Shown piece after piece: positions 9,053 through 18,643 of a stretch of DNA of 41,899 bases. The stretch's first letter is position 1; each line of letters starts with the position of its first letter. Source of the stretch: Nocardioides sp. Its GTDB lineage: Bacteria > Actinomycetota > Actinomycetes > Propionibacteriales > Nocardioidaceae. Below the pieces are notes generated by a model. The model saw only the letters and a list, made by a program, of their open reading frames with translations. It was not told the DNA's origin and did not search any database. The DNA is taken from positions 1 to 41,899 of the forward strand of contig JAOPXC010000454.1 in assembly GCA_025965335.1 (NCBI GenBank), read 5' to 3'. The translations under genes and the position numbers were made by a program.

Positions 9053-9787
9053 GTGGGCTCCTTCGCCGCCAACAACGTCACCACCTGGTTCTCCGGGTAC
9101 GACATGACCGGCGACCTGAACTCCACGGCGCTGGCCCTGCAGTACGACGCCCTGGACGCCACGACGTACGGCTGCACCGCCCGGGTCCGCGCGGCGGGGC
9201 TCGAGGACGTCCAGCTGAACGAGGCGGGCTTCTGGCAGGCCGGCGCGGTCGCCGTCGACCCGACCGCGTTCGCCGCGCTCGGCGGGGCGTCGCAGGTGGT
9301 GAGCAACTCCAACGACGGCCTGGAGCCGTCCGTCGCCTACTTCTACCGGGCCCGTGAGTTCAGCTACCAGACGTTCGGCAAGGTCGGCGAGATGATGCCG
9401 TTCCAGCTGACCGCCCAGTCGGCGCGTGGTACCGGACTGGCGGCGGTGGCCGCGGTCCGTGGCCGGGTGCTCAAGACCAAGGCGAGCGTGTCCGCCACGG
9501 GCGCGACCGGCACCTCCTTCCAGCTCGGCGCGGTCGGCGCCGGCCAGTTCCTGTACGGCGCCTTCCATGAGTTCACGGTCGGCACCTCGATCACTGCGGT
9601 GCTCGAGTCGGCGCCCGACAACACGTTCGGCGCCGCGACGACCCGGATCACGTTCGGGCCGATCACGGCGGTCGGCGGGACCTGGGGCGCCCGGGTTGCC
9701 GGGGCCATCACCGATACGTGGTACCGCCTTCGAGTCACGGCCGTGACTGGCACCCACTCCATCGCCTGCGTCGCGGGCATCAAGTAA
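9053..9787 (+). CDS. Major tail tube-like protein (copy A)
   Basis: 244 aa from GTG 9053 (ORF 8825..9787); LALQYDALDATTYGCTARVRAAGLEDVQLNEAGFW; paralogous to next gene. Confidence 0.65.
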   Translation: MGSFAANNVTTWFSGYDMTGDLNSTALALQYDALDATTYGCTARVRAAGLEDVQLNEAGFWQAGAVAVDPTAFAALGGASQVVSNSNDGLEPSVAYFYRAREFSYQTFGKVGEMMPFQLTAQSARGTGLAAVAAVRGRVLKTKASVSATGATGTSFQLGAVGAGQFLYGAFHEFTVGTSITAVLESAPDNTFGAATTRITFGPITAVGGTWGARVAGAITDTWYRLRVTAVTGTHSIACVAGIK

Positions 9788-9797
9788 GGAGCACCCC

Positions 9798-10217
9798 GTG
9801 GCTGCGTTCGCACTCACCGACTGCCGGCTGGAAATCAACTCGGTGGTCATGTCCGCGTTCACCAACAGCGTCACCCTGCCGATGGAGTACGAGGCGCTGG
9901 AGGACACCGCCTTCGGCGACAGCGCCCGGTCGCGGGTTGCCGGCCTGTCCGACTCGACCCTGACGGCACAGTTCAACCAGGACTTCGCCGCCTCGGCGAC
10001 GGACGTGACGCTCTACACCGCGCACGCCACCAAGGCCCCGGTGGTGGTGAAGGTGCGCCCGACCACGGCCGCGATCTCGGCTACCAACCCGGAGTATGTC
10101 GGCAGCTACCTGCCCAACCAGCACAACCCGTTCGGTAACAAGGTGGGCGAGCTGGCCGGCACGCAGATCTCCTGGCCGCTGTCCGACTTCGACGGCATCG
10201 CCCGCAACCTCACCTGA
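9798..10217 (+). CDS. Tail tube-like protein (copy B)
   Basis: 139 aa; VTLPMEYEALEDTAFGDSARSRVAGLSDSTLTAQFNQDF matches copy A by eye. Confidence 0.6.
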   Translation: MAAFALTDCRLEINSVVMSAFTNSVTLPMEYEALEDTAFGDSARSRVAGLSDSTLTAQFNQDFAASATDVTLYTAHATKAPVVVKVRPTTAAISATNPEYVGSYLPNQHNPFGNKVGELAGTQISWPLSDFDGIARNLT

Positions 10218-10717
10218 TGCTCGACGTCCAGATCGGCGGCGCGGCCCAGCTGCGCAAGGTCGCCGCGGGCATCCGCGCGACCGGCGACAAGGGTCTGGGT
10301 CGGCAGATGTCACGGGCCTTGGCCGCGTCGACGAAGCCCATCCAGCGGTCGATCGACGCCGAGTCGGAAAAGGTCATGCCGAAGCGCGGCGGCTACCGGG
10401 CCGTGTTCGCGAAGAGCCTGCGGCACAAGACGTCGCAGCGCACCTCGGCCCGCAACTCCTCGCTGACGCTGATCACCTACGCCGACGGCACCGGCGAGCG
10501 GCGCGACGTCCAGTCCCTGGAGGGCGGCGCCCTGCGGCACCCGGTGTTCGGCCGGTCCCGGACCGTGCGCGGCCGGGGTCGTGTACCGAATCCGTGGACG
10601 GTCACCCGGATCCGGTCCGGGTTCCACAAGCGCGGCACCGACGGGGCCGCCGACGAGGCCGAGCGGCAACTGTCCACCGTCCTGGGCGACTTCGCATCCA
10701 GACTCGCGAAAGGCTGA
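10217..10717 (+). CDS. HK97 gp10-like neck/tail completion protein
   Basis: 166 aa; basic, gp10-like composition; directly before the tail chaperone. Confidence 0.5.
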   Translation: MLDVQIGGAAQLRKVAAGIRATGDKGLGRQMSRALAASTKPIQRSIDAESEKVMPKRGGYRAVFAKSLRHKTSQRTSARNSSLTLITYADGTGERRDVQSLEGGALRHPVFGRSRTVRGRGRVPNPWTVTRIRSGFHKRGTDGAADEAERQLSTVLGDFASRLAKG

Positions 10718-10725
10718 CCCCGCAC

Positions 10726-11121
10726 ATGGCCGAGATCTGGTTCGCGAAGCCCTGGCAGCTTCGGTTCACCGACCCTGACGACATCAAGGTCTACGGCGAC
10801 GGCTGGTACGTGTACGACGAGGCGCAGATCGTGCGGCTGGACGCCCGTCGGCTCGTCGCGCTCGAGGTCCAGATCGGCCGGCCGATGGCCGCGGTCATCG
10901 ACGCGAACCGGGCTGGCTCGGTGTTCGGCGAGCTCGCCGCGGCGTGGCTCGCGGTGCACCTCGTCGATCCCGGCCTCGCGGGCGAGTTCGACCAGTTCTC
11001 GCCGCTGATCATGCTCGTCGACTGGGAACGGTCGCCCGAGCCTGAGACCCCTAAGGCGGACCTCGACCCTTTGGACCTGACGCCTTCGGCGTCTTCGACA
11101 GATGGGCCGCCGACGGAGTAG
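10726..11121 (+). CDS. Tail assembly chaperone, unshifted (gpG-like) product
   Basis: ATG 10726 in ORF 10096..11121; MAEIWFAKPWQLRFTDPDDIKVYGDGWYVYDEAQIVRLDARRLVALEVQIG; precedes TMP. Confidence 0.75.
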   Translation: MAEIWFAKPWQLRFTDPDDIKVYGDGWYVYDEAQIVRLDARRLVALEVQIGRPMAAVIDANRAGSVFGELAAAWLAVHLVDPGLAGEFDQFSPLIMLVDWERSPEPETPKADLDPLDLTPSASSTDGPPTE

Positions 11122-11261
11122 CCGCGCTGCTGTCCCGCTACGAACCGTTCTTCACCTTCCGCGCCCGGATCCCACCCTCCCAACTCGGCGAGCTGTCGGT
11201 GCTGCAGATCGCCGCGCACGTCAACTTCTGGCAGAAAATGGGGGGCGACGGTGGCGACTGA
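10726..11261 (+). CDS. Tail assembly chaperone, -1 frameshift (gpGT-like) product
   Basis: Slippery heptamer C CCT TTG at 11067-11073 in the correct phase; -1 frame then reads GPDAFGVFDRWAADGVAALLSRYEPFFTFRARIPPSQLGELSVLQIAAHVNFWQKMGGDGGD and stops at 11259-11261. Confidence 0.8.
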
Positions 11262-13209
11262 GAAGCGTGAACTGCTCCTCGACCTGCTCGCCCGGGACAA
11301 GACCGAGGCGGCGACGCACTCCGCGGCGAAGAACGTCGACCACGTCGGCGACGCGGCGCAGAAGGCCGGCGACAAGACCAAGAAGTTCGGCAAGACGACC
11401 GTCGTCGCGGGCAGCGAAAGCGAGAAGTTCGGCCGCTCCGCATCCGGGGCCGGCCGCGACGTCGACAAGCTCAGCGCCGAGATCAAGCTTCTCGAGCGGG
11501 AGCTGGAGTCGCTGGCTCGCTCGTTCGCCCGCGCCGACGACAAGGCCGAGCGCCTGGACCTGAGCAAGTCGATCCGCCGGGCGGAGAACGACATCCGCCG
11601 GCTGAACAAGAGCAAAGGCATCCTCGAGTCGATCCTGCCGGAACCGAGTCCGGAGCAGGGCAGGTCGTGGGCATCGAAGGCGCTCAAGGGCATCGCCGCG
11701 GGACTCAGTTCCGGCGGCGACGCCATCGCCGGGGCGGCCAGCAACCACGTCGGCATCATCGTCGGCGGGGCTATCGGCGCGGCTGCCGCACCCGTCGTCG
11801 TCAGCGCGCTCGGGTCCGCCCTGTCGGCCGGCGCCGGGCTGGGCGTGATCGGCGCCGGTATCGCGCTCGCGGTCAAGGGCGACGACACCCTGCAGAAGGC
11901 GGGCAAGGCCGCCGGGAACAAGTTCATCAAGGGCCTGCAGATCATCGCCGACAAGCAGTTCCAGGCGCCGGTGCTCGAGGCGATCCATCTGCTGTCGAAG
12001 GAGGGCGAGAAGCTCACCTCCGACTGGGGTAAGGCGTTCGCTGCCCTCGCCCCGCAGGTGCGCCCGTTCACCCAGGACCTGATCAAGTCGGCGGACACGA
12101 TCAGCGGTTCGTTGACCAGTGCGGCGGCGAAGAGCGGCCCGGCCCTGGACGGCCTGGGCGACTCGCTCGTGCTGCTGTCCGGCGGCGTCTCTTCCTTCAT
12201 CAACGCCGTCGCGGACGGCGGCCCGCAGGCTGCGGACAATCTGCGGCTGATCGCAGGCGCCACGGCGGACGTGATCGCGCAGACCGGCAATTTCCTGTCC
12301 GTGCTGAACAAGCTCAGCAACAACGTGTGGTTGACGGGTCCGCTGCTTCCCTTGCTGCGCAAGCACTACCGGGACGCGGCCCAGGGCTCGGATGAGCTGA
12401 GCGCGAAGACCGGCAAGCTCGCAGTCGAGATGAGCAACGCGGAGAAAGCCGCGCGCGGGCAGCGCGATGCCCTGTCGGAGCTGTCGAAGGAGATGAAGGC
12501 CGAGGCGGATCCGGTGTTCGGTCTGCTCAACGCTGAGGACAAGCTGGCGGCCGCCCAGAAGAACGTGGCTGACGCGACCAAGCAGCACGGCGCCAAGAGC
12601 AAGGAAGCGCAGCAGGCGGTGCGCGATCTGGCGCTGGCGGCCATCGATCTGCAGGGCAAGGCGGGTGCCTTGGGTGGCACCTTCAACGGCAAGCTGACCC
12701 CGGCGATGCGCAACACCCTGGCTGCGGCCGGGCTGACCGCGAGCGAGATCGACAACGTGGAGCGGCAGTTCAAGCAGGCCAAGAAGGCCGGGGACAGCTA
12801 CGCGAAGACGTACCGGGCGAAGGTGATCACGGACTACGTCAATCGCTACTCGGCGATCATCACCAGCTCTGCGCAGTCGGCGTACGAGCAGACGAAGGCC
12901 CAGATCGCGGGAAAGCGCGCCGAGGGTGGCCCGGTCCGCAAGAACAAGGCCTACGTGGTCGGTGAGAAGCGCGCCGAGGTGTTCGTGCCGGACCAGGACG
13001 GCACGATCGTCCCGAGCATCGACCAGCTGACCGGCCGGGGCGGCGGGGCAGGCGGTCGGTCTGGCTCCAGCGGCGCCAGTCAGGTCGACGTCCTCGTCCG
13101 GGCCGCGCCGAACGCGTCCCGCGACCTGGTCGGGATGCTCGTCGAGGCCATGCAGTACGAGTGCCGCATCCACTACGGCAAGTCCGCCCAGCGCATGTTC
13201 GGGGGCTGA
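11251..13209 (+). CDS. Tape measure protein (652 aa)
   Basis: GTG 11251; coiled-coil N-terminus, central hydrophobic region, C-terminal RAEGGPVRKNKAYVVGEKRAEVFVPDQDG typical of TMPs. Confidence 0.9.
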   Translation: MATEKRELLLDLLARDKTEAATHSAAKNVDHVGDAAQKAGDKTKKFGKTTVVAGSESEKFGRSASGAGRDVDKLSAEIKLLERELESLARSFARADDKAERLDLSKSIRRAENDIRRLNKSKGILESILPEPSPEQGRSWASKALKGIAAGLSSGGDAIAGAASNHVGIIVGGAIGAAAAPVVVSALGSALSAGAGLGVIGAGIALAVKGDDTLQKAGKAAGNKFIKGLQIIADKQFQAPVLEAIHLLSKEGEKLTSDWGKAFAALAPQVRPFTQDLIKSADTISGSLTSAAAKSGPALDGLGDSLVLLSGGVSSFINAVADGGPQAADNLRLIAGATADVIAQTGNFLSVLNKLSNNVWLTGPLLPLLRKHYRDAAQGSDELSAKTGKLAVEMSNAEKAARGQRDALSELSKEMKAEADPVFGLLNAEDKLAAAQKNVADATKQHGAKSKEAQQAVRDLALAAIDLQGKAGALGGTFNGKLTPAMRNTLAAAGLTASEIDNVERQFKQAKKAGDSYAKTYRAKVITDYVNRYSAIITSSAQSAYEQTKAQIAGKRAEGGPVRKNKAYVVGEKRAEVFVPDQDGTIVPSIDQLTGRGGGAGGRSGSSGASQVDVLVRAAPNASRDLVGMLVEAMQYECRIHYGKSAQRMFGG

Positions 13210-13210
13210 C

Positions 13211-15973
13211 GTGGCGACGCCGGCCGTCAAGGGCGAGCTGCTGATCAACGGCGCGTGGGTCGACGTGACGGCCCTGGGCCGGGTCCGGATCGCGGACAGG
13301 ATCGCGATTCAGCGCGGCTACCTGAACGAGCAGGGCGACACGATCACCCCGAGCACGGCCGCGTTCTCCCTGAACAACGCCGACGGACTGTTCTCCGACC
13401 GCAACCCCAACAGCCAGTACTTCGGGCTGCTCGGGCAGAACACCCAGTGCCGGTTCTCGGTGACGACCAGCCCGCTGATCACGGACACGTTCACCCGCAC
13501 CGTCACTGCGACCGGGAGTTGGGGAACCGCCGACACCGGCGACGTCTGGGGCGGCCTCTCCCTGGGCGGCGCGATCCTGACGACAGACTTCGCGGTCACC
13601 GGCACGGAGGCCACCCACTCGGTGCCGGCCGTGTCGGCGTACCGGCTCAGCCGGATCACTGCCTACAGCGACCTCAACCACACGGTCCGGGCCACATTCA
13701 AGGTGGCGCAGGCCACCGGCGGCAACCTGGAACCGTGCAACATCGTCCTGCGGGGCACGTCTACGACCAGCTACTTCATGATCCGCTGCGAGGTGACGAC
13801 CGCCAACGTCATCCAGCTGCGGATGATCGACCGGGTCGGTGGCACCTCCGCCGCGGTCGACACGGGCATCGTCCACACCGGCATCGGGCAGCCGATCACA
13901 GTAGTGGCGCAGGCCGACGGGCACTTCATCCGGGCCAAGGCGTACATCGCTTCCGGGGCGGAGCCGGCGGCGTGGCCGATCTACGCCTACGACGCAACCC
14001 CGACGCCAGGGTTCGCCGGCGTGCGGTCGGGCGTCGCCGCAGCGAACACGAACGCCAAGCCGGTCGTGTTCACCTACGACAACTTCCAGGTGGTGTCGGA
14101 CGACTACCGCCACTGGGGAGAGATCAGCGAATTCCCCCAGTACTGGGACATGTCCGGCCACGACGTGTGGGTGCCGGTCGTCGCCTCAGACATCCTGCGC
14201 CGGCTCACCCAGGGGGCACAGCAGCTCCAGTCCCCGATCTACCGGTATATCAACGGCCTGGCGTCCAAGAACGGCTACTGGCCGTTCCAGGACGACACGA
14301 ACGCGACCGAGGCCGGCAGTGCTGTCGCCGGGGCGAAGGCCGCGACGGTCAACGACATCCGCTTCGGCTTCGATTCGACGTTGCCGGGCAGCTCCGGTGT
14401 GGCACACGTCAACTCCACATCCTCGGTGCTGCGGGGCACCGCGAAGACCGTGCCGGCGTCCACCTACGCCTCGGCGATGTGGATGTTCCGGTACGACACC
14501 GCCCCGTCCGGCTCCGTGACTGTCATGAACGTCATCGGCACCGGCACCGTCAAGCGGTGGAATATCTCGGTGACGGCGACCTCGTTCAACCTGGCCGCCT
14601 ACGACAAGGACGACGCTCTACTGAACAGCACCGCGGTCCTCTTTGGCACTGGCGTGTTGCCCAGCCAGTGGATCACGATGCGGCTGCAGATCCACGTCGT
14701 CGCCGGGAACATCGCCGTGGAGCTCGGCTGGTCGTCCCTCGGCCAGGGCTTCGCCTGGGGCATCACCGACAACAGCTTCGTCTCCGGCACCTCGGTCGGG
14801 ATCTTCACCTCGTGGAATACCCCGATCGCGTCGGGCAACGTGGGCCTGAACCTGTCCCACCTGGTCCTGTCCACGGTCGCGATCAGCAACGCCGATACGG
14901 GCTTCCTCGCTGCGACCAACGCCTACCTTCGCGAGCGCGTGGACGACCGGATCACCCGGGTGTGCGCGCAGAGCGGCATCGCCGTCGAGATCATGCGGTC
15001 CGCGGCGGTTGCTCAGACGATGGGCTACCAGCCGGTCGGCACCCTGATGGATGTCCTGGCCGAGTGCGCCCGCGTCGACGACGGCTTCTTCACGGCAGGC
15101 CGGGGCTTCTTCGGCCTGGTGTACCGGGTGCGGAAGACCCTGTACACGCAGACGTCGCTGGCTCTGTCCTACACGGCCCGGCACTTCTCCGGCGCCCTAC
15201 AGCCGACCGACGACGACCAGACCCTGCGCAACGACGTGACCGTCACCCGGCCGCTGGGCGGATCGGCGCGCTCGATCGTCGCCTCCGGGCGCAAGGGCAC
15301 CGCGCAGGTGGGGACGTACGACACCCAGTACCCGCTCAACCCGGCTGCTGACGCCGACCTCGTCTACCTGGCGCAGCAGGCGACCGCGCTGGGCACGTGG
15401 GACGATCTGCGCTGGCCAACCGTGCAGGTCGACCTGGCCAGCGCCGTGTTCGCCGCGTCGCCGACACTGTCTCTGGGGGTGCGCGGGCTCGACGTGGGCG
15501 ACCCGATCGCCATCACCGGCCTGCCCGCGTGGCTGCCGCCGAACATGGCCGAGGTCATGGTGCGGGGCTGGCGCGAGGTGCTGGGCGACCAGGAGTGGTC
15601 GTTCGTCTTCAACACCCAGCCGTACGGGCCGTTCCGGTCCGTCAACGACCAGATCACCACCGGCACCGGCAAGGGCCGCTACCGGGCCGCCGCGTCCAAC
15701 TCGGTCGTCAAGACCGGCTTCACCACCACGGCGACGACGTTCACGGTGACGACGGCGACCGGGGCGAAGTGGATCGACTCGGCCGCGAAGCCGGCCAGCT
15801 TCCCGCTCGACGTGTTCATCGCCGGCGAGCGAATGACGGTCGGGGCTATCGCGGCGGCCGTCGGCAACGACCAGGTGTTCTCGTCGGTGACCCGCTCGGT
15901 GAACGGCATCGTCAAGGCCCAGCTGGCCAACGCACCGGTTCAGGTCGCGGAACCCTTCTACGTGGCTCTGTAG
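13211..15973 (+). CDS. Minor tail / tail tip protein (920 aa) with internal LamG-like region
   Basis: GTG 13211 after TMP; WPFQDDTNATEAGS...GVAHVNSTSSVLRGTAKTVPASTYASAMWMFRYD resembles concanavalin/LamG sequence. Confidence 0.75.
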   Translation: MATPAVKGELLINGAWVDVTALGRVRIADRIAIQRGYLNEQGDTITPSTAAFSLNNADGLFSDRNPNSQYFGLLGQNTQCRFSVTTSPLITDTFTRTVTATGSWGTADTGDVWGGLSLGGAILTTDFAVTGTEATHSVPAVSAYRLSRITAYSDLNHTVRATFKVAQATGGNLEPCNIVLRGTSTTSYFMIRCEVTTANVIQLRMIDRVGGTSAAVDTGIVHTGIGQPITVVAQADGHFIRAKAYIASGAEPAAWPIYAYDATPTPGFAGVRSGVAAANTNAKPVVFTYDNFQVVSDDYRHWGEISEFPQYWDMSGHDVWVPVVASDILRRLTQGAQQLQSPIYRYINGLASKNGYWPFQDDTNATEAGSAVAGAKAATVNDIRFGFDSTLPGSSGVAHVNSTSSVLRGTAKTVPASTYASAMWMFRYDTAPSGSVTVMNVIGTGTVKRWNISVTATSFNLAAYDKDDALLNSTAVLFGTGVLPSQWITMRLQIHVVAGNIAVELGWSSLGQGFAWGITDNSFVSGTSVGIFTSWNTPIASGNVGLNLSHLVLSTVAISNADTGFLAATNAYLRERVDDRITRVCAQSGIAVEIMRSAAVAQTMGYQPVGTLMDVLAECARVDDGFFTAGRGFFGLVYRVRKTLYTQTSLALSYTARHFSGALQPTDDDQTLRNDVTVTRPLGGSARSIVASGRKGTAQVGTYDTQYPLNPAADADLVYLAQQATALGTWDDLRWPTVQVDLASAVFAASPTLSLGVRGLDVGDPIAITGLPAWLPPNMAEVMVRGWREVLGDQEWSFVFNTQPYGPFRSVNDQITTGTGKGRYRAAASNSVVKTGFTTTATTFTVTTATGAKWIDSAAKPASFPLDVFIAGERMTVGAIAAAVGNDQVFSSVTRSVNGIVKAQLANAPVQVAEPFYVAL

Positions 15974-15982
15974 GGAGCGTTC

Positions 15983-16492
15983 ATGCCCGGTTCTTTCCAG
16001 GTCGGCGACCTGGTCACCGCCGACCTGCTCAACACGGCCACGTACCGGCCGTACTGCAAGGTGCACCAGACGGTGGCGCAGACCGGTATCGGCACCAGCA
16101 CGACGGTGATCCTGACGTTCACCACCGAGGACCACGACCCGGAGGGCTGGCACGACAACGTCACCAACAACTCCCGGATCACCCCGAACATCGCCGGCGA
16201 GTACGAGGTGACCGTTGAGGGCGTCATCGCCGGAACCGGCACGGTGACCGCGATGTGGGCCGGGATCAACCTCAACGGGGTGCTGTATTCCAGGTCGGGC
16301 AACAACAAGCCGACGGCCAATACGAACAACACGGCGAGCCCGACGTGGGTGGACACGATCACGATGAACGGCACCACCGACTACATCGAGTTCGCCTTGG
16401 GTGTCGTGTCCACGGTGACCACCGAGGCCACGAACGTCAGCTCGACGGGCCAGTCCCGAATCATCATGCGGTTCCTCGGAGCCAACGCATAA
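15983..16492 (+). CDS. Minor tail protein / possible receptor-binding protein
   Basis: 169 aa, C1q-like jelly-roll appearance (NIAGEYEVTVEGVIAGTGTVTAMWAGINLNG); between tip and lysin. Confidence 0.6.
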   Translation: MPGSFQVGDLVTADLLNTATYRPYCKVHQTVAQTGIGTSTTVILTFTTEDHDPEGWHDNVTNNSRITPNIAGEYEVTVEGVIAGTGTVTAMWAGINLNGVLYSRSGNNKPTANTNNTASPTWVDTITMNGTTDYIEFALGVVSTVTTEATNVSSTGQSRIIMRFLGANA

Positions 16493-16506
16493 GGAGTGAG
16501 CGGTCG

Positions 16507-17382
16507 ATGCCGATCTACGGCTGGGACATGAGCCATTTCGATGCTCCGGGCATCGGTGACGCGGTGGCCGAGGGCTTCGTGTTCCTCACCCACAAGGCGG
16601 GCGGCGACAAGGACGACGCCGAGATCGGCGCGTGGTGGAACGGGGTCAAGGGCCTCGGCGCCGGCGTCCTGCTCGGCGCGTACTGGGTGCTCTACCCGGG
16701 CAACCCGTCCGGCCGCGCCGACACGTTCCTCGCCCGCCTCGACGCGACCTGCCCCGGCTGGCGCAACCGGCCGTTCATCCTGCAGGTCGACTGTGAGAAG
16801 TGGGGCGGCAACGCCAGCACGGTGCCGTCGAAGTCGGAGATCAAGGCGTTCTGCGACCGGCTGGTCGCGAAGTGCCCGAAGCTGCGGCCGATCGTCTACG
16901 CGCCCGAGTGGGTGTACGGCGACAAGCTCAGCGGCCTCGGCTACCCGCTCTGGGCGTCGGCGTACGTCTCCGGCTCTGGGTCGGCGAAGTCGCTCTACCC
17001 GGGCGACGGGTCGAGCAAGTGGGCCGCCTACAGCGGACAGACGCCCGCCGTCCTGCAGTTCACCAGCTCGGCGACGATCGCCGGGCAGACCACCTGCGAT
17101 GCGAACGCCTACCGCGGCACGCTCGCTCAGCTCACCGCGCTTGTCGCGCCCGGATGGAAGGACGACCCTGAGATGACCGAAGCCGAGATGGACCTGCTGG
17201 CCGGCAAGATCGCGGCCGCGCTGCTCAAGAGCGACACCGTGCCGGTCACCCCGGCGAGCGGGGTGTCAACGACGTGGATGACGCAGACCGCCATCGGCGA
17301 CATGACCACGAAGCTCGGGGAGATCTCCCGGAACATCGCGCAGGTCGTCAAGAACACGACGCCGCTGCCCCCGACGGCGTGA
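16507..17382 (+). CDS. Endolysin, GH25 muramidase-like
   Basis: MPIYGWDMSHFDAPGIGDAVAEGFVFLTHKAGGDKDDA...VLLGAYWVLYPGN...FILQVDCEKWGG. Confidence 0.9.
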   Translation: MPIYGWDMSHFDAPGIGDAVAEGFVFLTHKAGGDKDDAEIGAWWNGVKGLGAGVLLGAYWVLYPGNPSGRADTFLARLDATCPGWRNRPFILQVDCEKWGGNASTVPSKSEIKAFCDRLVAKCPKLRPIVYAPEWVYGDKLSGLGYPLWASAYVSGSGSAKSLYPGDGSSKWAAYSGQTPAVLQFTSSATIAGQTTCDANAYRGTLAQLTALVAPGWKDDPEMTEAEMDLLAGKIAAALLKSDTVPVTPASGVSTTWMTQTAIGDMTTKLGEISRNIAQVVKNTTPLPPTA

Positions 17383-17837
17383 CCGAGCAGCCGCGCCGGC
17401 CGGGGATGGTGATGCGCCTGCTCCGGCGGGTCGGCAAGCGCGGCGCGGCGCTGTTGTGCCTGGCCTGCATCGAACTCATCTACGGCTCCGCGCTGCTGGA
17501 CCCGCTTGCCCCGGAGGCGGCCAGCCCCGGCTATCGGTGGCTGGCGTCGGTCCTGCCGCTGCAGGTGTGGGGCGGCATCTGGCTGTTCGTCGGCGTGCTC
17601 TGCCTGATCGGCTCCGTCGTGCATGAGGACTCCGTGGCCTGGGTCGCTGCGATGAGCATCAAGGTCATGTGGGGTCTGCTGTGGCTCCTGGGCTGGTGGC
17701 TCGTCGACGTCCCGCGCGGGTGGCGATCTGCCGCCGTGTGGCTGCCGATGGCCGCCGTAGTCGCACTGCTCGCCAGCTGGGCCGAGCCTGGAAGCAGAAG
17801 GAGGCCGATGTGGACAGGTCGACCGCGGCAGCACTGA
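17379..17837 (+). CDS. Multi-TM membrane protein, possible holin
   Basis: GTG 17379 overlapping endolysin stop; several hydrophobic helices. Confidence 0.65.
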   Translation: MTEQPRRPGMVMRLLRRVGKRGAALLCLACIELIYGSALLDPLAPEAASPGYRWLASVLPLQVWGGIWLFVGVLCLIGSVVHEDSVAWVAAMSIKVMWGLLWLLGWWLVDVPRGWRSAAVWLPMAAVVALLASWAEPGSRRRPMWTGRPRQH

Positions 17838-18121
17838 TCAGTGGGGTGTTCGTCTTCGCGGCCGCCGTGCTGGTCTTCATCTCCTCCCGCCGCGCCAACA
17901 AGACCAGCAGCGACGCGGACATCCGCAAGTGGGCGGACTCGCTGCTGGTGACGGTGCAGCAGACGCAGCGGGAGATGGAGCAGGTCCGCAAGGAGGCGCA
18001 CGCCCTGGCCGACGAGCTGCGCGAGGTACGCCGCGAGGCGTGGCGCGAAGACTCGATGCCCCGGTTTCGGGAGTGGCTGAGCCGCCGCCCCGACCCGGAC
18101 GCGAGCCCGATGAGGGGCTAG
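17810..18121 (+). CDS. Single-TM coiled-coil protein (lysis-associated)
   Basis: GTG 17810 with AAGGAGG; N-terminal TM then WADSLLVTVQQTQREMEQVRKEAHALADELREVRREA. Confidence 0.65.
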   Translation: MDRSTAAALISGVFVFAAAVLVFISSRRANKTSSDADIRKWADSLLVTVQQTQREMEQVRKEAHALADELREVRREAWREDSMPRFREWLSRRPDPDASPMRG

Positions 18122-18152
18122 CTGCCACCACGCAACTCACTGAGGAGAGAGC

Positions 18153-18302
18153 ATGTGCGAGGGTCCGCTGATCTGGTACGACGTCGAGGCCGGTGGCGCC
18201 GTGCTGGAATGCGCCTGCTGCGGGTACCTCATTGTGGCGGGCGGCTTCAACGACGAACGGCACTCGGAGACTCCGCTGCTGCGCGAAGGCTTGGCCGCCT
18301 GA
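18153..18302 (+). CDS. Small Cys-rich (zinc-ribbon-like) protein, 49 aa
   Basis: MCEGPLIWYDVEAGGAVLECACCGYLIVAGGFNDERHSETPLLREGLAA; GAGGAGAG upstream; below ORF-track cutoff. Confidence 0.6.
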   Translation: MCEGPLIWYDVEAGGAVLECACCGYLIVAGGFNDERHSETPLLREGLAA

Positions 18303-18319
18303 ATACGACACCGTAGCGC

Positions 18320-18424
18320 TCAGGCGGCCTCGACCAGGTCGGCGAAGTCGACGCCCGCCTCGGCGAGCAGCCGCTGCACGCGCCATACGCCGTCGCGGGT
18401 CTGCATGACCGGGTAGTCCGCCAT
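18320..18424 (-). CDS. Putative small protein (34 aa)
   Basis: MADYPVMQTRDGVWRVQRLLAEAGVDFADLVEAA; short, weak evidence. Confidence 0.35.
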   Translation of the reverse strand: MADYPVMQTRDGVWRVQRLLAEAGVDFADLVEAA

Positions 18425-18504
18425 CCGGCCGACGCTACCCCGGCGCATCCGCCCTGGTCAGGGGCGAGATCGAACTACAGCCACGTAACTCACGAAGGAG
18501 CACC

Positions 18505-18621
18505 GTGCCGTATCCCCTGAGCTGCTGGGCCCGCCGAAACGAGTCCGGCCCGAAGATCGGCCACCCGAAGCGCGACCGCTCGAAGGCGAAGGCTGGCCGT
18601 AAGGCTGCTCGCCGCAACTGA
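18505..18621 (+). CDS. Small basic protein (38 aa)
   Basis: GTG with GAAGGAG upstream; MPYPLSCWARRNESGPKIGHPKRDRSKAKAGRKAARRN. Confidence 0.5.
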   Translation: MPYPLSCWARRNESGPKIGHPKRDRSKAKAGRKAARRN

Positions 18622-18643
18622 GGATTACGGCGTCGTAGCTGGC

